The notes: generated from the sequence alone by a model not told the origin. A stretch of 64,000 bases of DNA from Actinospica acidithermotolerans (GCF_018139625.1 NZ_JAGSOH010000010.1:1-64000), one strand, 5' to 3'. Shown: positions 17,532-27,924, numbered from the stretch's first letter. Translations and numbers: made by a program.

Positions 17532-18647
17532 ATGATGCGGGGCGTGGATCAACGCTTCGTTCCCGGTCTTGAGCTCTCTGCGCGGTTCTATACCGACGCC
17601 GTCGCTCCCCTCCTGCGCCGGTACTTCGGTGCGGTGCCGCACTCGGCAGCACGCATCGGTACCGGGTCCGAGGTGCTCGGCTTCGATACCGAGCGGTCCG
17701 CGGATCACGAGTGGGGGCCGCGGCTGCAGCTCTTCCTGGGCGAGGAGGACAACGCCGCGTACGCGGAGTCGATCCGCGAGATGCTCTCCGAGCGGCTGCC
17801 CAAGACCTTCCTGGGCTATCCCACGCATTTCGCCGCGGACGACGAGGGCGGCCCGGTCCGGCACATGCGGGCGACCGACGGACCCGTCTACCACCGCGTC
17901 GACGTCGCATCGGTCGGCGCTTGGTACGTCGGGCGCCTCGGTTTCGATCCGCGAGCCGGGATCACCACGTCCGACTGGCTTGCCGCACCGACTCAGACTC
18001 TGGCGGAGGAGACTGCCGGCGTCGTCGTACACGACGGGCTCGGGGAGCTCGAGACGGCGCGTGCGCGGCTGGCTTGGTATCCGGAGGACGTGTGGCGGTA
18101 CGTCCTGGCGTGTCAGTGGAAGCGCATCTCGCAGGAAGAGGCGTTCGTCGGGCGGGCCGGCGAGGTCGGCGATGAGCTCGGGTCGGCGATCGTCGCGGCA
18201 CGGATCGCGCGTGATCTGATGCGGCTGGCGTTGCTGATCAACCGCCGATATCCGCCTTACGGCAAGTGGCTCGGCACCGCGTTCAGCCGGCTGCCGATCG
18301 CGGCTGAGTTGAGTCCGCTGCTCGCCGCGACACTCGCGGCGACGGAGTGGCACGAGCGTGAACGGCCGCTTGGCGACGCGTATGAGCTGGTCGCCGGCGC
18401 GTGCAACGGGCTCGGGCTGAGTGCGGCGGTCGATCCGGCTACCCGGAACTACCACGGACGGCCGTTCCGGGTCCTGCACGCCGAGCGGTTCACCGCGGCG
18501 TTGCTCGACAGCGTGACCGACGCCGACATCAGGGCTTTACCGCAGATCGGCGCCGTCGATCAGTACGTCGACAGCACCGACTTCCTGATGCGGGCGCCCT
18601 CAGGTCATCTCTACGCGGGGACGGTCCGGTTCTCGTTGAAGCCGTAG
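17532..18647 (+). CDS. DUF4037 (nucleotidyltransferase-fold) protein
   Basis: A 371-residue protein. The GTGSEVLGFDTERSADHEWG segment resembles the GS...D.S.DH core of nucleotidyltransferase-fold proteins, followed by PRLQLFLGEED. The rest is helical, with WYPEDVWRYVLACQWKRISQ and YPPYGKWLGTAFSRL, as in DUF4037. Substrate unknown. ATG 17532 is followed by a second ATG at 17535. Its 3' end overlaps the convergent MFS gene by 37 bp. Confidence 0.82.
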   Translation: MMRGVDQRFVPGLELSARFYTDAVAPLLRRYFGAVPHSAARIGTGSEVLGFDTERSADHEWGPRLQLFLGEEDNAAYAESIREMLSERLPKTFLGYPTHFAADDEGGPVRHMRATDGPVYHRVDVASVGAWYVGRLGFDPRAGITTSDWLAAPTQTLAEETAGVVVHDGLGELETARARLAWYPEDVWRYVLACQWKRISQEEAFVGRAGEVGDELGSAIVAARIARDLMRLALLINRRYPPYGKWLGTAFSRLPIAAELSPLLAATLAATEWHERERPLGDAYELVAGACNGLGLSAAVDPATRNYHGRPFRVLHAERFTAALLDSVTDADIRALPQIGAVDQYVDSTDFLMRAPSGHLYAGTVRFSLKP

Positions 18648-19822
18648 GCGAACACGAACATCAGGACCGAGAGACCGCAGGGGATCGCCCAGCCCGGCCG
18701 GTAGGGCATCCCGGCCTGCCAGAGGCTGGTCAGCAGCGGGGCGCCGAGCAGGAAGCCTACGTAGTTGAAGACGTTGAGGCGGGCCACCGCGATGCCGGTC
18801 TCGTGCGGGTCGAGGCGGCCGGCCGCGGCGAAGGTGAGCGGGGCCATGACGGAGATCCCGAGGCCCACGATGGCGAATCCGGCGAGCGCGACCCAGGCGT
18901 CGGGCGCGATGCCGACGACGATGAAGCCGAGCACCGCGCACACCGCCGCGGTGCGCGCGATCAGCACGCCGCCGAAGCGATCGGTGAGCTTGTCGCCGGA
19001 GAAGCGGCCGATCATCAGCGGCACGGAGTAGACCGCGTACACGGCGGTGTACTGCCAGCCGTGCGCCATCAGCTCCTTCTCCATGTAGACGCCGCCGGCG
19101 CTGGAGACCGTCGAGTCGCCGAGGTACGCCATCGCGATGACGGCGCAGATCGCGCCCATCGGCTTCCACGGGATCTTGATGGTCTTCGACTCGGCGGAGA
19201 GCGTCTCGTCGCCGATGCCGCGCAGCAGGCGCGGGCCGAAGGCGAGCAGGATCGGCACGATGACGATGAACGAGCCGAGGTAGAGGTTGCTGTAGACCTT
19301 GCCGTCGAACTTCGCGGTCAGCGAGGCGGCCGCGGAGCCGGCGAACGCGCCGAGCGCCCAGGCGCCGTGGAAGGCCAGGATGATGGACCGGCCGTAGCGC
19401 TTCTGCAGGGCCACGGCCTGCATGTTCGACGTCGCGTCCACGCCGCCGAGGACGAGCCCGAACAGCGCGAGCACCGGCAGCATCAGCACGAAGCTCGTCG
19501 TGTAGCCGGCCAGCAGGATGGCGAACAGCACCAGCACCTGGCAGTAGCGCAGCACCACGCTGGTGCTGTACCGGCTGACCAGCATGCCCGCGAGCACCGA
19601 GCCGACGCCCGCGATGACCGGGACGACGGCGAGCAGGATCGAGAGCGTGCCGTCGTCGATCTTCAGCCTGCTCTGGATGTTGGCGACCTCGCTGGTCAGT
19701 GCCGCGAAGGCGAAGCCCTGGGCGCCGAAGGCCACGAAGGTGGCGCCCCGCGCGCGACGCAGCACGTCATCCACGACGGGATGCGCCGCGGGCTTCGACG
19801 CGGAGGCGTCGGTCGTGGCCAT
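18611..19822 (-). CDS. MFS transporter
   Basis: A 403-residue polytopic membrane protein with about 12 hydrophobic spans, for example FVAFGAQGFAFAALTSEVAN and GSVLAGMLVSRYSTSVVL (the TM2-3 loop). The halves are joined by a cytoplasmic loop around GIGDETLSAESKTIKIPWKP. The late span AFAIVGLGISVMAPLTFAAA and R-rich loops fit the major facilitator family. Substrate unknown. ATG 19822 has GGAGGAG upstream. Confidence 0.88.
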   Translation of the reverse strand: MATTDASASKPAAHPVVDDVLRRARGATFVAFGAQGFAFAALTSEVANIQSRLKIDDGTLSILLAVVPVIAGVGSVLAGMLVSRYSTSVVLRYCQVLVLFAILLAGYTTSFVLMLPVLALFGLVLGGVDATSNMQAVALQKRYGRSIILAFHGAWALGAFAGSAAASLTAKFDGKVYSNLYLGSFIVIVPILLAFGPRLLRGIGDETLSAESKTIKIPWKPMGAICAVIAMAYLGDSTVSSAGGVYMEKELMAHGWQYTAVYAVYSVPLMIGRFSGDKLTDRFGGVLIARTAAVCAVLGFIVVGIAPDAWVALAGFAIVGLGISVMAPLTFAAAGRLDPHETGIAVARLNVFNYVGFLLGAPLLTSLWQAGMPYRPGWAIPCGLSVLMFVFAYGFNENRTVPA

Positions 19823-19969
19823 TCTGCTCCTCCAAGCTCGCTGGTCGCGTCAGCGTATGCGGGATGGAGAGGCCGGGGAAGACCCCGGCACCAAAATGTG
19901 ATCCTGGGTTCACGTTGACCGTCCGCCCGTCCCGCCGCGCGGTTCCGGCCGATGCGCCGCGCCCCGCTC

Positions 19970-20779
19970 TCAGCTGCCCGAAGCCAGCTCCCGCGAGCGG
20001 TCCCGGGCGGCCTCGAGCGCCTCGAGCAGCGCGGCCCGGACGCCGTGCCGCTCCAGCTCGCGGATCGCCGCGATGGTGGTGCCGGCCGGAGAGGTGACCG
20101 CCTCGCGCAGCTTCACCGGGTGCTCGCCGGAGTCGCGCAGCATCACACCCGCGCCGACGGCCGACTGCACGATCAGGTCGTGCGCCGTGGTCCGCGGCAG
20201 GCCGAGCAGGATCCCGGCGTCGATCATCGCCTCGACCAGGAAGTAGAAGTACGCCGGTCCCGAGCCGGAGAGCGCGGTCACCGCGTCCTGCTGCGACTCC
20301 GGGACGCGGATGGTCTTGCCGACCGGGCGGAAGATCTCCTCCGTGCGCCGCAGGTGCTCCTCGGTGGCGTGCGCGCCCGGCGAGATCGCCGACATCGCCT
20401 CGTCCACCAGCACCGGCGTGTTCGTCATCACGCGCACCACCGGCAGGCCCTCGACGCCGAGCTGCGCGGCCACGTACGCGGTCGTGATGCCGGCCGCGCC
20501 CGAGATGACGAGGCGGTCAGCCGGGACGTGCGGCGCGAGTTCGGCCAGCAGCGTGCCCATGTCCTGCGGCTTGACGGTCAGGATGAGCGTGTCGGCGTGC
20601 TTGGCCGCGTCCGCGTTGCCCACCGAGGCCACGCCGTACCGCTCGGCCAGCTCCGCCGCCCGCTCCGGCCGGCGCGCGGTGACGACGACCTCGTCCACCG
20701 GCTTGCCCGCGCGCAGCAGCCCGGAGACCAGCGCCTCGCCCATCTTCCCGGTGCCCAGCACCGCGATCCGCCGACCCAT
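19970..20779 (-). CDS. proC: Pyrroline-5-carboxylate reductase
   Basis: ProC reduces pyrroline-5-carboxylate to proline using NADPH. The product has 269 residues. The Rossmann motif is RRIAVLGTGKMGEALVSGLL. The conserved C-terminal signature TALSGSGPAYFYFLVEAM and AGVMLRDSGEHPVKLREAV are intact. ATG 20779 is chosen by fit to the family N-terminus. It follows the isomerase-like gene by 44 bp, probably in one transcript. Confidence 0.96.
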   Translation of the reverse strand: MGRRIAVLGTGKMGEALVSGLLRAGKPVDEVVVTARRPERAAELAERYGVASVGNADAAKHADTLILTVKPQDMGTLLAELAPHVPADRLVISGAAGITTAYVAAQLGVEGLPVVRVMTNTPVLVDEAMSAISPGAHATEEHLRRTEEIFRPVGKTIRVPESQQDAVTALSGSGPAYFYFLVEAMIDAGILLGLPRTTAHDLIVQSAVGAGVMLRDSGEHPVKLREAVTSPAGTTIAAIRELERHGVRAALLEALEAARDRSRELASGS

Positions 20780-20823
20780 GCCCACTCGCTCCACTCGTTG
20801 CCCGACCGGTCCGCGACCGGCCG

Positions 20824-21663
20824 CTAGACCGTGATCTGCTTCGCTTCGCCCGCGCTGTCCGCATCGCCGAGCACGAGGTGCCGCCGCGCGTACGTCAGCG
20901 CCTCGGCGAGGTCCGCGTCCCGCGCCTCCTGATTCGCCGCGCGACGCGTGTTGACCTCGAGTACCACGTTGCCGTCGAAGCCGTTGCGCCCCAGCAGCCC
21001 GAGGATCTCGGCGCACGGCTGCGTGCCGCGGCCCGGGACGAGGTGCTCGTCCGAGTTCGAGCCGGAGCCGTCGGCCAGGTGCAGGTGCGCGAGGCGATGC
21101 CCCATCCTGCCGAGCATCCCCATGGTGTCCATCCGGGACGTGGCCGAGTGCGAGAGGTCCAGCGTGAAGTGCGGGTAGTCCTCCTCGGTCGGGTCCCAGC
21201 CCGGCGAGTACGCCTCGACCCGGCGCTCCCCGATCACCGGGGTCTTGGCCCGCCACGGGTACATGTTCTCGACCGCGAAGCGGATGTCCGTCTCCTGCTG
21301 CATCCGCCGCAGCCCGGCCACGAACTCGTTCGCGTACTTGCCCTGCCAGACGAACGGCGGGTGCACGACGACGGTGGACGCGCCGAGCTCCTCGGCGACC
21401 ATGCGGGCCTTGATGAGCTTGCCCCACGGGTCGGTGCCCCAGACCCGCTGCAGGTTCAGCCAGAACAGGCAGGGCGCGTGCACCGCCAGGATCGGCATGT
21501 TCAGCCCATCGCGCAGCCGGCGCAGGGAGTCGATCGACTGGCTCACCGGGTCGTTGGTCACCATGACCTCGACGCCGTCGTAGCCGAGCCGTTGCGCCGT
21601 CGCGAATCCGGTGGCCGTGTTCTCCGGGTAGACCGAGATGGTGGAGAGAGCGACCTTCGGCAT
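20824..21663 (-). CDS. Sugar phosphate isomerase/epimerase (xylose-isomerase-like TIM barrel)
   Basis: A 279-residue AP-endonuclease-2-like TIM barrel. It shows the expected acidic and histidine metal ligands: [52 protein letters not shown] and [10 protein letters not shown]. Such proteins isomerise or epimerise sugars or cyclitols. The substrate cannot be deduced. ATG 21663 is selected by homology. It lies between ppx and proC, as in Streptomyces. Confidence 0.87.
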   Translation of the reverse strand: MPKVALSTISVYPENTATGFATAQRLGYDGVEVMVTNDPVSQSIDSLRRLRDGLNMPILAVHAPCLFWLNLQRVWGTDPWGKLIKARMVAEELGASTVVVHPPFVWQGKYANEFVAGLRRMQQETDIRFAVENMYPWRAKTPVIGERRVEAYSPGWDPTEEDYPHFTLDLSHSATSRMDTMGMLGRMGHRLAHLHLADGSGSNSDEHLVPGRGTQPCAEILGLLGRNGFDGNVVLEVNTRRAANQEARDADLAEALTYARRHLVLGDADSAGEAKQITV

Positions 21664-21740
21664 AGCCACTCGTTCCACCGCGCCGCTACCGCTGACCGCC
21701 CATGTCACGTGTCCGAGAGTAGCTCAGCCGCGCCTCGGCG

Positions 21741-21985
21741 TCAGAGGCACTCTTCGGGCAGGCCGTCCAACCTTCGGTGAATGGTTCACCGACTCGCGCA
21801 GCGCCCACGGCGAGACGTCGGCCTCAGAGCCACTCTTCGGGCAGGCCGTCCAGCCTGCGGAGAATGGTTCGCCGACTCACGCAGCGCCCACGGCGAGACG
21901 TCGGCCTCAGAGCCACTCTTCGGGCAGGCCGTCCAGCCTGCGGAGAATAATCCCCTCACGCAGCGCCCACGGCGAGATGTCGGCC
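21741..21985. repeat. 83-bp tandem repeat derived from the 3' end of ppx
   Basis: Three head-to-tail copies start at 21741, 21824 and 21907. The first two are 83 bp. The third is 79 bp and is the genuine end of ppx, including its TGA. The middle copy matches the ppx copy except for a short block; the outermost copy has drifted further. This is local duplication of coding DNA into the downstream spacer. Confidence 0.9.
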
Positions 21986-22845
21986 ACCTCGGCCTCGAAG
22001 AGGTCTATGGCCGCCTCGGCCACGATCGCGCCCGCCAGCATCTGCTTGGCGCGGCCGACCGAGATGCCGGGCAGTTGCGCGCGCTCGGCGCTGGGCATCC
22101 TGGCCAGCTTGCCGATCCACTCGGACAGGTCCGCGCGGAAAAGCCGCCGCGGCACGTACGGGCCCTCCGCGCTCGGCGCCGCGCCCGCCATCCGCGCGAG
22201 CTGCTTGAAGGTCTTCGAGGAGGCCACGACCCGGTCCGGCCGGCCGTAGCGCACCAGGTCCCCGACGACCTTGCCGATCTCCGCGCGCACGTGCCGGCGC
22301 AGCGCGCGCACCGAGGCCTCGTCCGGCGGGTCCTCGGCGAACCACTCCTTGGTCAGCCGGGCGGCGCCGAAGGGCAGCGAGCGGGCCACCTCGGGCATCT
22401 CGTCGAAGCCGGACGCCATCTCGAGCGAGCCGCCGCCGATGTCCAGCACCAGCAGCCGGCCCGCCGACCAGCCGAACCAGCGGCGTACCGCGAGGAAGGT
22501 CAGCTGCGCCTCGGCCTGCCCGGGCAGCACCCGCAGTTCGACGCCGGTGCGCTCGCGGATCCCCCTGAGCACCTCCTCGCCGTTCGCGGCCTCGCGGATC
22601 GCGGAGGTTGCGAAGGCGATCAGCTCCTGCACGCCCTTGTCCTCGGCGATGCGCAGCGACTCCACGACGAAGGCCTCGAGGCGCTGCTGCCCCTCGGGGA
22701 CGATGTGGTTCGACTCGTCTATGAGGTCGACGAGGTGCAGTTCCTCCTTGTGGGAGGACGCCGAGAGCGGCCGCGCACCCTGGTGCGCGTCCACCACGAG
22801 CAGGTGCACGGTGTTCGAGCCGACGTCGAGGACTCCCAATCGCAT
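21907..22845 (-). CDS. ppx: Exopolyphosphatase / pppGpp phosphatase family (Ppx/GppA)
   Basis: A 312-residue actin-fold phosphatase. Phosphate-binding loops are [17 protein letters not shown] and [14 protein letters not shown]; the acidic catalytic region is [17 protein letters not shown]. Activity on polyphosphate or pppGpp is expected for the family but cannot be distinguished here. ATG 22845 is chosen by homology; GTG 22851 is just upstream. The final 79 bp of the gene are duplicated twice downstream of its stop codon. Confidence 0.92.
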   Translation of the reverse strand: MRLGVLDVGSNTVHLLVVDAHQGARPLSASSHKEELHLVDLIDESNHIVPEGQQRLEAFVVESLRIAEDKGVQELIAFATSAIREAANGEEVLRGIRERTGVELRVLPGQAEAQLTFLAVRRWFGWSAGRLLVLDIGGGSLEMASGFDEMPEVARSLPFGAARLTKEWFAEDPPDEASVRALRRHVRAEIGKVVGDLVRYGRPDRVVASSKTFKQLARMAGAAPSAEGPYVPRRLFRADLSEWIGKLARMPSAERAQLPGISVGRAKQMLAGAIVAEAAIDLFEAEVADISPWALREGIILRRLDGLPEEWL

Positions 22846-22963
22846 GCTCACGAAACTAGTGCACCGCGCCGCGACCTGCCGGGCAACCCCGGTTTTTCGG
22901 GCCACGCCGCCCCGGACGGCTTTCGTATGGTTTCCTCCCCGGATCCCCCTATGCTCTTGAGTT

Positions 22964-23728
22964 GTGCCTGAAGTCTCCCTCGATTTCCCGCGTGCCTGGG
23001 TCGAGTTCCCCGATCCGGAGAACGACGAGCAGGTCTACCGCTGCGACCTGACCTGGCTGTGCTCCCGCTGGCAGTGCATCTGGGGCTCCGGATGCCAGGG
23101 GATCAGACCGGGCCGCGCCGACGACGGCTGCTGCACGCTCGGCGCCCACTTCTCCGACCCGGACGACGAGAAGCGGGTCAAGGCGGCGGCGAAGCGGCTG
23201 ACGCCCGAGAGCTGGCAGTTCCACGCCGAGGGCGTGCGGCGCGGCAGGCTGAACGTCATCGAGGTGGACGAGGACGGCGACCGGCAGACTCGCGTGCACG
23301 AGGGCGCCTGCATCTTCCTGAACCGGCCGGGCTTCGCGGGCGGCGCCGGCTGCGCGCTGCACGGTCTCGCGCTGCGCGAGGGCCGCCACCCGCTGGAGAC
23401 GAAGCCGGACGTGTGCTGGCAGCTGCCGATCCGCCGCACCTACGACTGGGTGGAGCGGCCGGACGACAGCAAGGTGCTGGTGATCAGCATCGGCGAGTAC
23501 GACCGGCGCGGCTGGGGCCCCGGCGGCCACGACCTGAACTGGTGGTGCACCGGCAACACCGAGGCGCACACGGCGTTCGAGCCGGTGTTCGTCTCCTACC
23601 GGCCGGAACTCGTCGAGCTGATGGGCCAGGCCGGATACGACGCGCTGGCCGAGCAGTGCGAGGCGTACCTGGCCGCCCGCCGTCCGGTCGCGCCGCATCC
23701 GGCGGACCCGGCCGAACCGGAAGACTGA
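22964..23728 (+). CDS. Cys-rich conserved actinobacterial protein
   Basis: A 254-residue cytoplasmic protein with many cysteines in spaced groups: [44 protein letters not shown] and DVCWQLP. The pattern resembles YkgJ/DUF3109-type metal- or Fe-S-binding proteins. No enzymatic function is known to me. The start is GTG 22964, and it is oriented divergently from ppx. Confidence 0.78.
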   Translation: MPEVSLDFPRAWVEFPDPENDEQVYRCDLTWLCSRWQCIWGSGCQGIRPGRADDGCCTLGAHFSDPDDEKRVKAAAKRLTPESWQFHAEGVRRGRLNVIEVDEDGDRQTRVHEGACIFLNRPGFAGGAGCALHGLALREGRHPLETKPDVCWQLPIRRTYDWVERPDDSKVLVISIGEYDRRGWGPGGHDLNWWCTGNTEAHTAFEPVFVSYRPELVELMGQAGYDALAEQCEAYLAARRPVAPHPADPAEPED

Positions 23729-23768
23729 ACGGCATGCGCCTTCACGGTGCATTGGTATCGTCTGGCCG

Positions 23769-25268
23769 GTGACCACCGTGTCGACCCCGTCTGCCGCGCC
23801 GACCTCGCAGCACAGTCCGCGGGAGCGGGCCGCCTCCTTCGCCCGGGACCAGTGGCCGTCGCTGGTGGTCGGCGCCCTGGTGTTCGTGTTCTACGCCGTC
23901 GTGGCGCTGGGGCTGCCGCGGGCGGACGACCTGATGCTGCACCTGGCCGTGCTCAAGCGGCTGATCCACGACCCGCTGCATCCCGGCAATCCCGTGATCG
24001 GCATCGGCGGGAGCAGTATCTACTACAGCCCTTACATGCTCGCGCTCGCTTTGCCCGGCAAGGCTTTCGGCATCGGCGCGTACACGCTGTACAAGCTCGC
24101 GGCGGTGGTCAACGTGGCGCTGCTGCTGACCGGCCTGTACCGCTTCGTGCGCTCGATCAGCGGCGCCCGCTACGCTCCGCCGCTCGCGCTCGTCGGCGTG
24201 CTGTTCTGGTGGGGCACGAAGGTCGTAGCGTTCAGCGGATTCCTGTCGTTCATCTCGCTCGGCGACACGCTCGCGTACCCGAGCACTCTGGCGACCGCGC
24301 TCACGCTGCACCTGTGGGCGTGGCTGAACGACGGCGGCCGGACGGCGCGTAGCCCGCGGCGGGCGATCGGGATCGGCGTGCTGCTCGGGCTGATCCTGCT
24401 CATCCACCAGTTCACCGGGCTCAGTGCGCTCGTCGGCGTCGCGGCGATCCTGGTTTCCCAGCACAAGATCGTGCGCACGAAGGCCGTGCTGACGTCGCTC
24501 GCGCTCGGTCTCGTCGCGTGCGCCGCGGTGATCGCGGTCTGGCCGTACTACCACCTGTGGAGCGTCAGCCAGGGCGAGCTCGACGTGCTCGACCCGATCC
24601 ACCATGCGCTCTACTCGCACGCGGAGAAGTGGTACGCGATCGGCATCGTGCTCGGCCTCGTCGCACTCGCGCTGCGCTTCTGGCGGAACATGACCGACGC
24701 GCTGGTGCTCATGTTCGTCGGCATCGGTCTGGTCGTGGCGTACGGCGAGTTCTCGCATCACTGGTCCTACGGCCGCAGCTGGCCGATGCTGATGCTCGTC
24801 GCGCAGGTCGCGGTGGCGATCGCGGTGGCCGAGACGGTTCGCGGCCGGACACGCTGGGCCTGGGCCGTGCCCGTCGCACTGGCCACCGCGCTCGGCGCCG
24901 CGACCCAGTTCGGCGGCAGCTTCGAGAACATCCCGAGCCTCGACAGGCTCGACCGGTACTTCACGCCGACGACGGTCGTCGCCGCCTCCACGCAGTACGC
25001 GCAGTACGAGGTCGCCGCGCACGGCAGCTACGGCGTCACCTCGCCGTGGTACCTGCCGGAGATCCCGCGCACGATGCAGAACGAGCGCAACGCGGCGGTG
25101 AAGGCGATCTTCGCCTCGCAGACCTCTGCTGCCGAGCGGGTGGCGCTGCTGAAGGCGTACGACGTGAGCTGGGTGCTTCTCGCGCCCGGCGAGTCACTGC
25201 CGGCCGGCCTGCCGGCCGTGTTCACCGCGGAGCAGTCCGGCTACCGGCTCTACCGCGTGGTCTCCTGA
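23769..25268 (+). CDS. Polytopic membrane protein, GT-C glycosyltransferase-like
   Basis: A 499-residue protein with about 10-12 hydrophobic spans, starting at LVVGALVFVFYAVVALGLP. An acidic first loop (PRADDLMLHLAVLKRL) fits the Asp motif of GT-C glycosyltransferases. The last 110 residues are soluble and lie outside the membrane. The donor would be a polyprenyl-linked sugar if the fold is right. GTG 23769; it follows the Cys-rich gene by 40 bp. Confidence 0.72.
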   Translation: MTTVSTPSAAPTSQHSPRERAASFARDQWPSLVVGALVFVFYAVVALGLPRADDLMLHLAVLKRLIHDPLHPGNPVIGIGGSSIYYSPYMLALALPGKAFGIGAYTLYKLAAVVNVALLLTGLYRFVRSISGARYAPPLALVGVLFWWGTKVVAFSGFLSFISLGDTLAYPSTLATALTLHLWAWLNDGGRTARSPRRAIGIGVLLGLILLIHQFTGLSALVGVAAILVSQHKIVRTKAVLTSLALGLVACAAVIAVWPYYHLWSVSQGELDVLDPIHHALYSHAEKWYAIGIVLGLVALALRFWRNMTDALVLMFVGIGLVVAYGEFSHHWSYGRSWPMLMLVAQVAVAIAVAETVRGRTRWAWAVPVALATALGAATQFGGSFENIPSLDRLDRYFTPTTVVAASTQYAQYEVAAHGSYGVTSPWYLPEIPRTMQNERNAAVKAIFASQTSAAERVALLKAYDVSWVLLAPGESLPAGLPAVFTAEQSGYRLYRVVS

Positions 25269-25270
25269 CA

Positions 25271-25326
25271 CGCCGAGGGCCGGGCCCCGATCTCCGCGAA
25301 AGATCGGCAAAGCCCGGCCCCCGGCG
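25271..25326. terminator. Two-tier hairpin between convergent genes
   Basis: The outer arms are CGCCGAGGGCCGGGC and GCCCGGCCCCCGGCG. They enclose an inner stem CCGATCT/AGATCGG. It separates the GT-C-like gene from the leftward sigma-like gene. Confidence 0.75.
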
Positions 25327-25336
25327 TCTGGGATCC

Positions 25337-27871
25337 TCAGTGCCTGCGCACCGGCTGCGACGGCGCGGTGGAGGAGGCGCTGCTGTTCGCGCCCGTCGGC
25401 TGGCTGGATGTCGGGGCCTGGGATCCGCTCGCGGTGTCGCCGGCGCCGGTGGCACCCGACTGGGAGCCGGTGGCCGAGGCCGGTGACGACGGTGACGACG
25501 TGGTCGGCGACGAGGTCGTCGGGGCCGGCGTGGTCGGGCTGGTGGGCGCCTTCGTCGGAGTGGTCGGCGAGGTGCTGGTGCCCGCGCTTGCGCCGCCGCC
25601 GGTACTCGCGCCGGTGCCCGAGTCCGTGCTGCTCGCGCTGCTCGCCGGGACGCCGCCGTGCAGCGTGACGACGATGCCGCCCGGACCGAACACGATCTGC
25701 GCGGTCCACTCGCCGCTCGGCGCGGCGTCCGTGGTCGTGGCGGTGACGATCAGGCTCTGTCCGGGGGCCAGGGTGCCGCTGGACTGGCTCAGGGTGAGCC
25801 AGGAAACGGACGGCGCCGCGGTCCAGTTCAGTGCCGCCGAACCGGTGTTGCGGAGCAGGATCTGCACGCTCTGCGGGTCGGCGTCGCGCTGGTTGACGCT
25901 CACATGGAACGCGCCGACCGACGCGGCGGTCGTGCTCGCCACCGCCGTACCGCCGGAACCCGGCAGGCCGACGCTCGTCGCGCCGGACACCTGACCCGAC
26001 GAAGCGGTGGAGGCGGTCGTGACCGAGACCGTGAGGTGGCCGGGGCTGTCGGCGGCGGCGGACGAGGAGGTCGAGCTCGTGCCGACGTTCTCCGTGCCCT
26101 GCGAACCGTCCAGCGCCGACGTGTTCGGGTTCGGACTCGAGCCGATCCCGAGCATCGCCGCCGCGGTGGCCGCGACCGCGCCGATCGCACCCAGCGCCAT
26201 CGCCGAGACGACGGCCTGGCGCATCGGACGCGCCTTGTGCCGAGGCCGCGCCGCGGCGCCCGACTTCACGGCCGGGTCGGTCGGTTTCGGCGCGGCCGGG
26301 GCCGCGGAGGGCGGCCGAGTCGCCGCGGAAGCTGCCGCGGACGTCGCTCTGGATGCCGCCGTGGACGACTCGGCGGTGTACCCAGCGGGCCGCAGACTCT
26401 CGCCGCAGGAAATCCGGGCTTCCCGCCACGTCGATCCGGGCTGCGCGGGACGTGTCGCGAAACGTCCGGACGCCGTCTGCACGAACGTCTGCCCGGGCGG
26501 CGGCCGCCACGGCTCTGCCGCGCCGAACACGTCGCTGCCCGGCGCGGGTGGCAGCACCTTGTCGGCCCAGCTGCCCTTCGCGCGGTACAGGCTGTCGTCG
26601 GGTTCGAGCAACGGCAGTGGTTGCGACTGCTGCCGCTGTGGTGGCCGCTGGGCCGACTGCGGTGATGGCTGCTGCTGGTGTGGCGGCGCGGGCGGACGCG
26701 GCGGCATGCCGGTCTTCGCGGACGTCGCCTGCGCAGTGCCCGCCTTCGCCGACTGCGGACGCTGGTGGTGAGCCGCCGCGCGACCGCTCGGTCCCGGCTG
26801 CCGGCGCCTCGGCACCCGCCCGGTTCCGGCGGACACGGCGCCGGACCCGCCGCCGCTGCTGCCGCCGCTGCCGCTGGTACCACTGCCGGGGCTGCTGCCG
26901 GTACCGTTGCCGTTGCCGCTGGTCGGGGCCTGGGCGGAGGTCTCCAGACGGCCCGGGAAGCCCTCGGGGCCGAACTTGCCGCAGCGCCTGCCCAGCGCGA
27001 CGAGGTCGACGCCCGCGGCGGCCGCCGCGTCCGCGTCCGCGAGCTCGGCAAGCAGCATGTCGCGCAGCGCGCGCGGCGCCGCCACGAACGGCAGGATCGT
27101 CGGCGCGGACGGCGTGCCGATGACCGTGTGCAGGTAGTGCTGGCAGCGCGAGCAGCGGTCCACGTGGTCGATCAGCGGCGCGCGCAACGTGCCGTTGAGC
27201 TTGCCGCTCCACCCGAAGGTCAGCTCGGCGAGCTGGGCGCAGTTGTCGCGACCCGAACCGGCCACGGCGGCGGCGGCGAGCGAGCGCTCGAGCTCGCGCC
27301 ACGCGTCGGCCAGCAGTCCGAATCCGTGAGCGGGCGCCAGGCCCGCGGCCTCGCGCAGCCCGAGCACGAGCGCCAGCCCCCGGCTGTCGAGCCCGTGACG
27401 GATGGTCAGCTCAAGCACCTCGCGATGGGAGGGGGCGAGCCCCTCGGCCTCCGGCCAGGCGAGCGACTGGAACTCGGCACGCCGCAGGTTGCCCTCCAGC
27501 TGGAGCAGCGACGCCGTGACCCCCGACTCGCCGAGCGAGTCCGACTTCGGCCGCAGCCGGCGCGACGCAGGCGCCGGCGCCGAGGCGCCCTCCTTGCCGC
27601 GCAGCCGGCACTCGCGGCGCAGCAGCGCGTAGAGCCACGGCTGAATCTGCTCCGGCTGCTGGAGGTTCGTGTGATTGCGGTCCGCCGCGACGAAGGCGCA
27701 GTAGACGGCGTCGGCCGCGGCATCGTGGTCGTGCAGGTACCAGAGCGAGTAGGTGTGTAGTCCGTCGGCGTAGGCGTCGTAAGCGGCAGCCCGTCCCCAG
27801 CCGTCGCCCGCAGTACCTCCGAGCACGGCTCCGGCGACGGCGTGCCCCCCGCCCGAAGATTCAGCATTCAC
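25337..27871 (-). CDS. Sigma-70-like / zinc anti-sigma / transmembrane / BACON-domain chimeric protein
   Basis: About 844 residues. Residues 30-90 look like sigma region 2 (AYDAYADGLHTYSLWYLHDH, then PWLYALLRREC), and 145-205 like region 4. An anti-sigma zinc motif HX3CX2C follows at H236, C240 and C243 (DHVDRCSRCQHY). A Gly/Pro/Gln-rich linker leads to one membrane span (AVVSAMALGAIGAVAATAAA). Outside the cell are a BACON-like beta domain (NTGSAALNWTAAPSVSWLTL) and a Ser/Thr/Ala tail. The start is uncertain: GTG 27871 is proposed, and the frame is open to 27928. No function is established; a tethered sigma/anti-sigma fusion is inferred. Confidence 0.72.
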   Translation of the reverse strand: MNAESSGGGHAVAGAVLGGTAGDGWGRAAAYDAYADGLHTYSLWYLHDHDAAADAVYCAFVAADRNHTNLQQPEQIQPWLYALLRRECRLRGKEGASAPAPASRRLRPKSDSLGESGVTASLLQLEGNLRRAEFQSLAWPEAEGLAPSHREVLELTIRHGLDSRGLALVLGLREAAGLAPAHGFGLLADAWRELERSLAAAAVAGSGRDNCAQLAELTFGWSGKLNGTLRAPLIDHVDRCSRCQHYLHTVIGTPSAPTILPFVAAPRALRDMLLAELADADAAAAAGVDLVALGRRCGKFGPEGFPGRLETSAQAPTSGNGNGTGSSPGSGTSGSGGSSGGGSGAVSAGTGRVPRRRQPGPSGRAAAHHQRPQSAKAGTAQATSAKTGMPPRPPAPPHQQQPSPQSAQRPPQRQQSQPLPLLEPDDSLYRAKGSWADKVLPPAPGSDVFGAAEPWRPPPGQTFVQTASGRFATRPAQPGSTWREARISCGESLRPAGYTAESSTAASRATSAAASAATRPPSAAPAAPKPTDPAVKSGAAARPRHKARPMRQAVVSAMALGAIGAVAATAAAMLGIGSSPNPNTSALDGSQGTENVGTSSTSSSAAADSPGHLTVSVTTASTASSGQVSGATSVGLPGSGGTAVASTTAASVGAFHVSVNQRDADPQSVQILLRNTGSAALNWTAAPSVSWLTLSQSSGTLAPGQSLIVTATTTDAAPSGEWTAQIVFGPGGIVVTLHGGVPASSASSTDSGTGASTGGGASAGTSTSPTTPTKAPTSPTTPAPTTSSPTTSSPSSPASATGSQSGATGAGDTASGSQAPTSSQPTGANSSASSTAPSQPVRRH

Positions 27872-27924
27872 CCGGACGACGCTAGGCGCGCGACCTCGGC
27901 ATACGTAGCCGTATTTACATCCAA

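Noticed and set aside
17532-18647. Horizontal transfer of the DUF4037 gene
   Set aside because: Codon use looks slightly more relaxed than in its neighbours, but GC content remains high and there are no mobile-element signs.
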